A DNA stretch of 19,740 nucleotides from BRH-c54 sp032251145 (lineage in GTDB: Bacteria > Bacteroidota > Bacteroidia > Flavobacteriales_E > Vicingaceae), in the NCBI GenBank assembly GCA_032251145.1, contig JAVVER010000061.1, forward strand, positions 1-19,740, written 5' to 3'. The translations under genes were made by a program, and so were the position numbers. Positions 7,922 through 14,219 of the stretch are shown here, piece after piece. Below the pieces are notes generated by a model. That model saw nothing but the letters and a program-made list of their open reading frames with translations. It was not told the DNA's origin and ran no database searches. The stretch's first letter is position 1; the number at the start of each line of letters is the position of its first letter.

Positions 7922-8284
7922 TTATACTGTCATTAAGTAGTTTGATAACATTTCTGAATCTGAAAATTTAAATACAGGAAGTGTTAAATAATCTCTTTTA
8001 ACTTTATTTTGAGTATTAGCTACTGTACGAAGCATATTAACAACCTCTTCATTTGCATTTGTAATGTCAATGATAATATCATTATCATTTTTCATGAATA
8101 TTATCTTTTCTTTGTAGAATTGGTCAGCAAAAGACCTAGACATGAACTCTACATTAGAAAAATCAAACTCAATATGTTTGCATTTGCTTTCTCTAACAGC
8201 ATTCATCAATTCAGTTGCAGCTTCTCTTGTATTCAATAATCTGCTTACTTCTTCTACTACTTGTATTTGTAACAATGCTTTCAT
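7922..8284 (-). CDS. STAS-like (DUF4325) domain protein
   Basis: 120 aa, cytosolic, essentially a single domain. SRLLNTREAATELMNAV (~14-30) is followed by HIEFDFSNVEFMSRSFADQFY (~37-57), the hallmark DUF4325 strand-loop-helix in which a Ser sits where STAS anti-sigma antagonists have their phosphorylated residue. The ATG at 8282-8284 is preferred over an in-frame TTG 15 nt upstream because AGAGGA lies 5 nt before the ATG. It lies 93 nt downstream of a HATPase-domain gene on the same strand, which shares the IEFDFxN motif. By analogy with SpoIIAA/SpoIIAB-type partner switches, it may bind or be phosphorylated by that ATPase; this is inference. Confidence 0.8.
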   Translation of the reverse strand: MKALLQIQVVEEVSRLLNTREAATELMNAVRESKCKHIEFDFSNVEFMSRSFADQFYKEKIIFMKNDNDIIIDITNANEEVVNMLRTVANTQNKVKRDYLTLPVFKFSDSEMLSNYLMTV

Positions 8285-8377
8285 TTTTCCTCTGTACAAA
8301 GTTATATATTATTTTATATATTCTGAAATATATTTCATATAACGTAAAACTATACCTTTTTGTTATTTCTTATACCT

Positions 8378-9304
8378 CTATTCTAAATATTTATAAAAAC
8401 TAAATTGTTTATTCTGTAATAATGGTATTCTCAGTGCTATATAACAACCCTTGTATTTATTAACCTTTGGTATTTGTATTACTTCTTTTTTTTCTACCGT
8501 TTGCACAAAAAATACATCATCTGATAATAAAAAGAACTTCCCTTTTAAACCTTCCACTAACATCTTTCTTGATGTAGATAACCCAAACCCTCTACTTTCG
8601 GGTATATTTTTAGTCGATTTTCCATATACAGCATAGTTCATAGCTTCTTTAGTTGTTTCTGGCTGATGTTTTCCACTATCAATATAGGATTGGTAAAGTC
8701 CTTTCCCATAATCTGCAATGCACACATCCATATAGTTCTTTGATGGATAAAACTGAGCAAAAATTATTCCTTTACCTGAATTTGAATGGTCAACAATATT
8801 CTGTGTCAATTCATCAATCAAATAAAAAACCCCTTCAAGTATATCCCCTTCTAATTTAAGCTGTTTTTTAAAAATAGTATTGATTGCTGATAATATTTTC
8901 TCTCTTACCCTATTTTCCTGAGTAGTCTTTCCACATGGAAAACAAACTATTGGGATATAATTTTTTTCATGGTAAGGTTCAAAAATAGTATCAAAAGTTT
9001 GAATATTAACATTCGAATAATCAAACCCATTGGGAAAAGAAATTGCTTTCAAATATCCAGACAAATACTCATTATCTTTATTATATATCCAAGTATTATT
9101 CCCTCCATTTTCTTGATTTGAATTAGCTATTACTGCTACTCCTCCGATTAAAAAAGGACTTGTAAATTTACAGTTATCAAAATCAAACTCTATCTCTTTA
9201 GTTTCTGAAGAGTTTACTTCTGAAATAAACTTTAAAAACACATTTATAGGGTCTCCAAAATTATCTGAAGTCCTTGCAGGAATTGATATTGTTAACTTAC
9301 TCAT
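8378..9304 (-). CDS. HATPase-domain protein with N-terminal STAS-like segment
   Basis: 308 aa, soluble. The N-terminal part (~36-62: KEIEFDFDNCKFTSPFLIGG) mirrors the core of the partner DUF4325 protein. The C-terminal GHKL ATPase domain has an N box ELTQNIVDH (165-173, with E165, N169, D172 and H173), a G1 box IADYGKGL (196-203) and a G2 box SRGFGLS (237-243). No phosphoacceptor His domain or transmembrane segment is present, so it is not a classical two-component sensor kinase; it fits better a serine-kinase-like anti-sigma or a conformational ATPase. It sits upstream of the STAS-like gene as a two-gene unit. The fusion of both halves in one protein plus a free STAS-like partner suggests a switch, but the target is not in the window. 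Confidence 0.82.
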   Translation of the reverse strand: MSKLTISIPARTSDNFGDPINVFLKFISEVNSSETKEIEFDFDNCKFTSPFLIGGVAVIANSNQENGGNNTWIYNKDNEYLSGYLKAISFPNGFDYSNVNIQTFDTIFEPYHEKNYIPIVCFPCGKTTQENRVREKILSAINTIFKKQLKLEGDILEGVFYLIDELTQNIVDHSNSGKGIIFAQFYPSKNYMDVCIADYGKGLYQSYIDSGKHQPETTKEAMNYAVYGKSTKNIPESRGFGLSTSRKMLVEGLKGKFFLLSDDVFFVQTVEKKEVIQIPKVNKYKGCYIALRIPLLQNKQFSFYKYLE

Positions 9305-9499
9305 AAAGTACTTTTTAAACTAACGGTAAAGATATTATTTTATACTCAGTTTTCAGTTTATAACTACAAGCTTTTGAATGAATTGTTTTGTCTTTGTGGT
9401 TTGTAACTGTAAGTTGGTGGCTTATTTTTTCGCTTTGTTTTGAGCTTCTTTTTGCTTGTTTTTAGTGTTGTTTCTTGGGTTCGTTTTAGGTTCTTTTTT

Positions 9500-9533
9500 G
9501 GGTTGGGTTTGGGGTTCTTTTTGGGTTGGTGGG
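9500..9533 (+). other. G-tract cluster, possible G-quadruplex
   Basis: G-runs at 9500-9502, 9505-9507, 9511-9514, 9523-9525 and 9531-9533, separated by T-rich loops of 2, 3, 8 and 5 nt. Exceptional in this AT-rich context. Formation of a quadruplex is inference. Confidence 0.4.
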
Positions 9534-9534
9534 T

Positions 9535-9572
9535 TTAGCTCCCAACTCCTTTAAATAAAGGGGAAAGGGCTA
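9535..9572. repeat. Palindromic element, intergenic relative of the hutU insertions
   Basis: AGCTCCCAACTCCTTTAAA and AAAGGGGAAAGGGCT have the same arm order (AGCYCC...CTCC-loop-GGGG...) as the elements in hutU, but the loop is A/T-rich. It directly abuts repeat copy A. Kinship is by eye. Confidence 0.45.
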
Positions 9573-9917
9573 AAAAAGAAAAAGAAGAAAAAAGGAGAGA
9601 AAACAGGGCTGAAAGCCCCGAAAACAAAGGGAAAGATAGCAAAAATATAAACTGTTGATAACTTCTTTAAAATGCTTTAAAAAGTGCCAATTTTGACACT
9701 TTTTGAACATAAAACAGATAAAAACAAGCTAAAATTACAAAGTTTAACAACTCCAAAACTTGCAGAGGGTAGCAGAACAACCAGTAAAATAATAACCTAA
9801 AATTTGATTAAAAACAAGCTAAAAAACAAAGTATTTTATATTTACCCGACCTAAGTAACCTCCCACAATGCAAACGCAAAACTTATCTCGTACGCTTATA
9901 GCTTAGGGCTTACTGGG
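9560..9917 (+). repeat. Long intergenic repeat, copy A
   Basis: Matches 10283-10627 over its whole length with scattered substitutions and short indels. The order is: GGGGAAAGGGCTAA; a purine-rich tract; a GGGCT-GAA-AGCCC hairpin (9606-9618); AAAAATATAAACTGTT; a 26-nt hairpin (9679-9704); CTCCAAAACTTGCA; GATTAAAAACAAGC; CGACCTAAGTAACCTCCCAC; and a GCTTAGGGCTTACTGGGG end. It has no conserved reading frame. Confidence 0.8.
9679..9704. terminator. Hairpin in repeat copy A, terminator-like
   Basis: AAAAAGTGCCA and TGACACTTTTT pair with one mismatch, and T/A tails lie on both sides. The equivalent hairpin in copy C is perfect. Confidence 0.5.
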
Positions 9918-10112
9918 GCTTTTTCTTCACTTGTAAAATTTAAAGCAAAATAACAAGTAGTGGAGTTGATTGTGTAGGTATTTGAAAAAATAGGAAAGTA
10001 ATTCAGTTTGTAGCTACAAGCAACAAACAGCAATTCAGAACTAACATATTGATTTTACGTTAATTTCGAATATTCGAACTAAAAAATTGTAATTTACTCG
10101 TGTAGGTTGCAG

Positions 10113-10286
10113 GGATAAAATTACAAAGTTTTACAGCTCCAAAACTTGCAGAACCTAAAGAACCATAAAAATAAATGCTAAAATTTGATTAAAAACAAGC
10201 CATTTATATTTAACCGACCTAAGTAACCTCCCACTTTGCCCTCGCAAAACTTAGCTCGTACTTTTACAGCTTAGGGCTTACTGGGG
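10113..10286 (+). repeat. Long intergenic repeat, copy B (5'-truncated)
   Basis: Aligns to the second half of copies A and C: from ATAAAATTACAAAG through CTCCAAAACTTGCAGA, GATTAAAAACAAGC and CTCCCACTTTGCCCTCGC to GCTTAGGGCTTACTGGGG. It lacks the purine tract and both hairpins. Copy C starts at its end. Confidence 0.8.
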
Positions 10287-10627
10287 AAAGGGCTAAGAAA
10301 AAGGAAGAAGAAAAGAGAGCGGAAAAAAGGGCTGAAAGCCCCACAAACAAAGAGAAAGAGAGCAAAAATATAAACTGTTAATAACTTTCTTTAAAATGCC
10401 CTAAAAAGTGCCAAAATTGGCACTTTTTGAACAAAAAACAGGATAAAAATACAAAATTTTACAACTCCAAAACTTGCAAAGGGTAGCAGAACCATAAAAT
10501 TAAATGCTAAAATTTTGATTAAAAACAAGCTAAAAAACAAGGTATTTATATTTAACCGACCTAAGCAACCTCCCACTTTGCCCTCGCAAAACTTAGCTCG
10601 TACGGTTACAGCTTAGGACGTACGGGG
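10283..10627 (+). repeat. Long intergenic repeat, copy C
   Basis: Full-length counterpart of copy A. It has the GGGCT-GAA-AGCCC hairpin (10329-10341), a perfect 12-bp hairpin (10403-10428) and the end block with CTCGTACGGTTACAGCTTAGG. It ends 57 nt before the stop of the lipoprotein gene downstream of the RHS gene. Confidence 0.8.
10403..10428. terminator. Perfect hairpin in repeat copy C, terminator-like
   Basis: AAAAAGTGCCAA and TTGGCACTTTTT pair perfectly with a 2-nt centre, and the hairpin ends in T-runs on either strand. It could end minus-strand transcription of the RHS/lipoprotein pair. Confidence 0.6.
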
Positions 10628-10683
10628 GGTAGTAATTTCCTGTAATGCTTTTACCTCCTAATAATGCCTCTATTTCTAACAGT

Positions 10684-11400
10684 CTAGGGTGTAATATATC
10701 CAAATGAAAATTGTATTAATTTATTTTTCTCAAAAACATAATTTGCTTCGTAAACACAATATTCATTTTCATATACATATATTGTTCTATTTCCAAGCTC
10801 TTTTTTAACCAATTTACAACCGTTAGATAATGTTTTATTTATTAGTTCTTCTTCAGATATTCCTAATTTTATACCATAACCTGAAATAAAATCCTGAAAA
10901 TCGCTTTGAGTAAAATAGAATTTTGGTGTTAAATAATCTTTGCTAGGGTTAAAACTTGAATTCATTATTTCTTCTGGAATAAAATTAGTAACATTTCCTA
11001 TAACATAACCGATTTTAGCATCCTTATATTCATTTGGACCTCCACCATAATTTAACCCTAACGATATATATATTGAAGAATCAACAGTCGTAAAATATAC
11101 TCTATCATTTCTTCCCCAAACATTTTTAATATTTTTAAATGACTTTAATATACTTTCTCCATTATTGAAAATGATAGTAGCATTAATACTTGTATCTAAA
11201 TGATTACATATCGTATCTTTATTACGATGATTTCTAATATTTACATAACTTATAGGTTTATTTTTCAACAATTGACTTTTTTCTATTTCAACTTCAACCT
11301 CTTTTATAGACTCTTTTCTACTATCATTTTTATCACCTGTTTTTTGCTGGGTGCAACCAATAAAAAAAAAAAGAAATGTAGTTATCATTAAATTTTTCAT
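10684..11400 (-). CDS. Lipoprotein downstream of RHS toxin, putative immunity protein
   Basis: 238 aa, family not recognised. The SPII signal peptide MKNLMITTFLFFFIGC has a lipobox ending at C16, followed by a Lys/Glu-rich linker (~17-45). The mature domain seems alpha/beta, with INATIIFNNGESILKSF (~73-89), DRVYFTTVDSSIYISLGLNY (~98-117) and a C-terminal 'RTIYVYENEYCVYEANYVFE' sheet. It starts 100 nt after the RHS gene stop on the same strand, where immunity genes of polymorphic toxins usually sit. A periplasm-facing lipoprotein would be in the right compartment to neutralise a peptidoglycan-acting toxin, which is what the RHS tip looks like. The immunity role is inferred from position and location only. 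Confidence 0.65.
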   Translation of the reverse strand: MKNLMITTFLFFFIGCTQQKTGDKNDSRKESIKEVEVEIEKSQLLKNKPISYVNIRNHRNKDTICNHLDTSINATIIFNNGESILKSFKNIKNVWGRNDRVYFTTVDSSIYISLGLNYGGGPNEYKDAKIGYVIGNVTNFIPEEIMNSSFNPSKDYLTPKFYFTQSDFQDFISGYGIKLGISEEELINKTLSNGCKLVKKELGNRTIYVYENEYCVYEANYVFEKNKLIQFSFGYITP

Positions 11401-11409
11401 GTGTTTATT

Positions 11410-11490
11410 TTATTGTTTTTTATCGGACACATGGAAGTCGCCTATAATCATTCTCCTGTGTGTTAAACTTTTTAGCATGGCTCGTTTCAT
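11410..11490 (-). CDS. Possible 26-aa ORF between RHS gene and lipoprotein gene
   Basis: ATG at 11488-11490, stop at 11410-11412. The protein starts MKRAMLKSLTHRR; an internal ATG (11449-11451) is preceded by AGGAG. It could be a leader peptide, a residual coding fragment or chance. No homology is claimed. Confidence 0.2.
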   Translation of the reverse strand: MKRAMLKSLTHRRMIIGDFHVSDKKQ

Positions 11491-11500
11491 GTTAAAAATA

Positions 11501-13048
11501 TTATTGCCCAGAACCACCACTAGTTGAATTACCTTGATTTCCATAATTGGGATTACCATTGATTTGAAAGTTTACTATTAATGTCCTCCTTTGTACTCTT
11601 ATATAATTGTCAAAGAAGTTTCCTAGTTTAAGTAATGCCCCATCGCTTTCCCTAACTCCAATACATCCAGCCGTTCCTCTGTCGTTACAGTCTGGATGTA
11701 TTAATAAACCTCCTCTTCCATTGAATGGTGGTAATCTCAATTTCCACCCATTTGCACCAGAGTTTAATTTCATACCTGGTTCACTTGTGCTTGAAACCCA
11801 ATTATCTCTTGAGATACCATCAATACCAACAGTTTTTCCATATCTTACAATATACTGGTTGTTTGGAGTTGGTCCGTTCTCATAAGGTCCACTTGTAATA
11901 TTATAAGTCTCAACAGGTATAGAACTCCCATCATCAAAGATAGTATTTAATGTCATAAACCCTAATATTCCATAATCTGCATTATTTGAACTTAATTTCT
12001 TAGGAAATGTAATTAAATTCTTTGGTAAAACCGCCCCTGTAAAATTTAAACTATAGTTACCTGTTTCAAATGCAATAAGACTATTAGTGCCTGTTAGTAT
12101 TTCAGAAAGTACTCCTGTACTAATAATGTGGTTTGCAATAAAATTATCTCTTTCTTGTAAAACTCTTCTTCCTACTTGTCCCGATGCTGATGCTACTGCT
12201 CCATTAAATAACTCTTCATCAATTTTTATTCTTCTTAATGGTCCCTCATCATTAAATGTGCCTAATAGCTTTCCACTTTTTATACCAAAAAACTCAGAAG
12301 TATCTCCTTTCAAGTCAATGTAAAGTATAGGATTATTACTAAATGTCGAATAAGAGCTAGTTGAAATATTCGGTTTTATATCCATATTCCATCTTCTAGC
12401 AGTTCTACTATCATACTGCCAAAACTCTGCGGTGTAACTATTTCCTCCCTCATTAATGTCTAAATCCTTTTCCTGCCCATTAAATGAGTACCTCGCCTCA
12501 TTCGGATTAAAATCCCTCATACTCATTCCAAAAGGATACGTATCGGAAAAGCTCAACACACTTGGACTGAAATAATCATTGGCATCAATAGTGGTTAAAT
12601 CGCCCTGATTATTAAGCTGTTTGAGGTCTGAAATTACTACTCTTACTGAACCGAGATGGTCATTTAACTCATAGTGTTTATTTCCTATCCTTCTATTGCC
12701 TTCTGCTGTTCCTCCATTGTTTGCAAAAAACTTAAACACTTGTGTTGGCATGCTACCAGTTAACTGGTAGGCAGCTCCTGCTGTTAAACTAGCACTAGCA
12801 TTGCTTCCGTTAAATGTTTGTATTTGTAAGGCTGGTTCTCCCATATTTGGCATGTAATACTTACCGTCTGCTCCTCTTTTAATTTCGCTATATAAATAAC
12901 TTGCAAGGGGGCTTATTGGTGTAATATTCGATAAATTTACATTGAAGTTGTTTAAAGTCCAAATATAACCATGAAAATGAATTATTTTTTTGTAATACGA
13001 GGCATTTTTGACAAGCATAGCCATAGCTATGGTTGGAGGAAATAACAA
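11501..13048 (-). CDS. Truncated RHS-core protein with L,D-transpeptidase-like C-terminal toxin domain
   Basis: 515 codons. Residues ~115-250 are the RHS repeat-associated core: HYELNDHLGSVRVVISD (125-141), TYPFGM (170-175), YSFNGQEKD (187-195), QYDSRTARRWNMDIKP (211-226) and SNNPILYIDLKGD (237-249). After this conserved boundary the sequence changes to a variable tip (~251-515). There, NGRGGLLIHPDCNDRGTAGC (443-462) followed by IGV resembles the His/Cys active site of YkuD-type L,D-transpeptidases (H451, C462), implying action on peptidoglycan. The tail (~500-515) is Gly/Ser/Asn-rich. The N-terminus is not native: about 30 codons derive from an inverted-repeat-bounded segment, the nominal start is TTG, and the many YD repeats and export region of a full RHS protein are missing. 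It may be an orphan tip kept as a recombination donor, or a broken gene. Confidence 0.75.
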   Translation of the reverse strand: MLFPPTIAMAMLVKNASYYKKIIHFHGYIWTLNNFNVNLSNITPISPLASYLYSEIKRGADGKYYMPNMGEPALQIQTFNGSNASASLTAGAAYQLTGSMPTQVFKFFANNGGTAEGNRRIGNKHYELNDHLGSVRVVISDLKQLNNQGDLTTIDANDYFSPSVLSFSDTYPFGMSMRDFNPNEARYSFNGQEKDLDINEGGNSYTAEFWQYDSRTARRWNMDIKPNISTSSYSTFSNNPILYIDLKGDTSEFFGIKSGKLLGTFNDEGPLRRIKIDEELFNGAVASASGQVGRRVLQERDNFIANHIISTGVLSEILTGTNSLIAFETGNYSLNFTGAVLPKNLITFPKKLSSNNADYGILGFMTLNTIFDDGSSIPVETYNITSGPYENGPTPNNQYIVRYGKTVGIDGISRDNWVSSTSEPGMKLNSGANGWKLRLPPFNGRGGLLIHPDCNDRGTAGCIGVRESDGALLKLGNFFDNYIRVQRRTLIVNFQINGNPNYGNQGNSTSGGSGQ

Positions 13049-13105
13049 TGTAGTGCAAAAAAAGAAACATTTTTTAATTTATAGAGGGAACTTTAAACAA
13101 CTTCA
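12943..13105. mobile_element. 163-bp inverted-repeat-bounded segment, MITE-like
   Basis: TGAAGTTGTTTAAAGT at 12943-12958 and its exact reverse complement at 13090-13105 bound 131 bp, with a central perfect 12-bp palindrome CCATAGCTATGG (13021-13032). It lies exactly between the decayed RHS 5' fragment and the RHS core. The same 16-mer occurs at 7550-7565. No transposase gene and no clear target-site duplication were seen. Confidence 0.4.
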
Positions 13106-14218
13106 TTTATAGGATCGTATTTCCAAACATTTTTTTCGGTTTTTTGTAAAGGGTCTTGTGTTTTAGCTTCTTTATAAACGCCTCGTTGGGCATATAAAAT
13201 ATCCGAACTGTTTGTTCCTCCTTCTACATTTCCGTTTCCAAAATTGCCGGCTGCACTGGTATTTATCATTTCTACATTGCCTGTTATTGCTGTTTTAGAG
13301 GCATCCAGTTCTATTTCATAAATTTGGGCTACTCTGTGGTTAAAACCCGCAACATATTCGTTGTGATGATACCATAATAGTTTTGTACCATCTTGAGCTA
13401 TTTGTAGTTCTCCTTGTTTGGTGTCGGCACAGCTATTTAAGCTATACAACACATGTTCCTGAGGAGTTGTGTTTGCACCGGTAAACTCGTAAGCTACAAT
13501 TTCGGTAATTCCTTCGCCATTAGGGATTAGTGGTACATAGCGAGTGGTATATACAACGGTTTTGCCGTTTACATGGTCTTCGAACCCCGTAAAATGTAAT
13601 CCGTATTGTGCGGTGGTATTGGTGGTTAAGGGTTGGTTGATTAGTGTGTTTTCTACTTCTCCTGCGTTAACCATAGTTCCATAACCTAATAAATTCATAT
13701 CAATAATATGGTAGTTGGGTGTATTGGTATTGTTTAGGGTTATTAGTGCATATTTATTGGATCCTGTTAAATTAACAATAATAGGTTTACATGCTGTATT
13801 AATATCGGTAATCAATTCTGTTCCTTTCATTAGTTTGCCTGTGGCATCGTAAATTAAACAGGCATCTTTATTACCCAAGTATTTTTTTGTTAATACGGTG
13901 TAAAATTGTAACTCTCAATTGGTGTTTTCGGCAACTGCTACTCCGTTTTTGGCAACTCCCAAAAATTCGTTATTGGTTGTTGCGGAATAAGCATTTCCAT
14001 TGTTTTTATCGAAGTTGATTAGGTCAATTTTTGTATTGCACACATCATTTAACCCGGAATTAAGTTTACCATTTGCACTTAAAATCCAGTTTTGGTATTC
14101 GGCTTTGTTTTCAACGCCTGTTCCTAAAGGAGGTAATGGGTTGTTCTATGAGGTGAACAAACTCATTCATTCCGCCTGTGGTATCTGCATAGGTAGATTT
14201 TGTTCTGTACTTTTGCAT
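13093..14218 (-). pseudogene. Decayed upstream part of an RHS-family gene (beta-propeller-like region)
   Basis: The long frame 13093-13878 continues upstream without a start codon (LQFYTVLTKKYLGNKDACLIYD) to an in-frame TGA at 13915-13917, where VAVAENTN-stop-ELQFY reads as if a Trp codon had mutated. The same frame is open again from 13918 to a TAG at 14146-14148 (LNSGLNDVCNTKIDLINF, then EYQNWILSANGK). Beyond that a +1-shifted frame carries YADTTGGMNEFVHLIEQP to 14218. So one ancestral protein was hit by a nonsense change and a frameshift. The 261-aa part contains GELQIAQDGTKLLWY (~156-170), a TolB/WD-like blade, and ends KNVWKYDPINEVV. This region normally precedes YD repeats in Bacteroidota RHS proteins. 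The gene's 5' end is cut at the promoter of the plus-strand PLP enzyme gene. Confidence 0.65.
14208..14215 (+). promoter_or_regulatory. Putative -7 box for the PLP enzyme gene
   Basis: TACTTTTG matches TAnnTTTG and ends 4 nt before the ATG at 14220, so the transcript would be leaderless or nearly so. No -33 TTTG at the expected distance. Confidence 0.45.
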
Positions 14219-14219
14219 T

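Larger units (their letters stand above)
9305..10683. other. 1.38-kb gene-free accessory region rich in repeats
   Basis: No coding region is supportable here. It contains: a G/T-rich tract with five G-runs (9500-9533); a palindromic element (9535-9572); three imperfect direct copies of a longer unit (9560-9917, 10113-10286, 10283-10627); a ~50-bp segment at 9960-10012 shared with 7873-7919; and a 14-bp perfect palindrome TTCGAATATTCGAA at 10065-10078. A 61-codon open frame at 10391-10576 lies wholly inside one repeat copy and is not credible. Confidence 0.75.

Noticed and set aside
8009..8859. Several plus-strand open frames over the STAS/HATPase genes
   Set aside because: Antisense shadows: the minus-strand genes have clear family motifs, and these have none.
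8378..9304. HATPase protein as a two-component sensor histidine kinase
   Set aside because: No HisKA-type phosphoacceptor helix, no transmembrane sensor part and no response regulator nearby; the STAS-like partner fits a partner switch better.
10065..10078. 14-bp palindrome TTCGAATATTCGAA as an operator
   Set aside because: It is perfect but isolated, far from any gene start and with no matching regulator gene in the window; kept only as a description.
10391..10576. 61-aa minus-strand open frame
   Set aside because: It lies wholly inside repeat copy C; the frame is not kept in copies A or B.
12888..13070. 60-aa minus-strand open frame overlapping the RHS 5' end
   Set aside because: It overlaps the RHS frame and the inverted-repeat segment in another frame, with no family resemblance.
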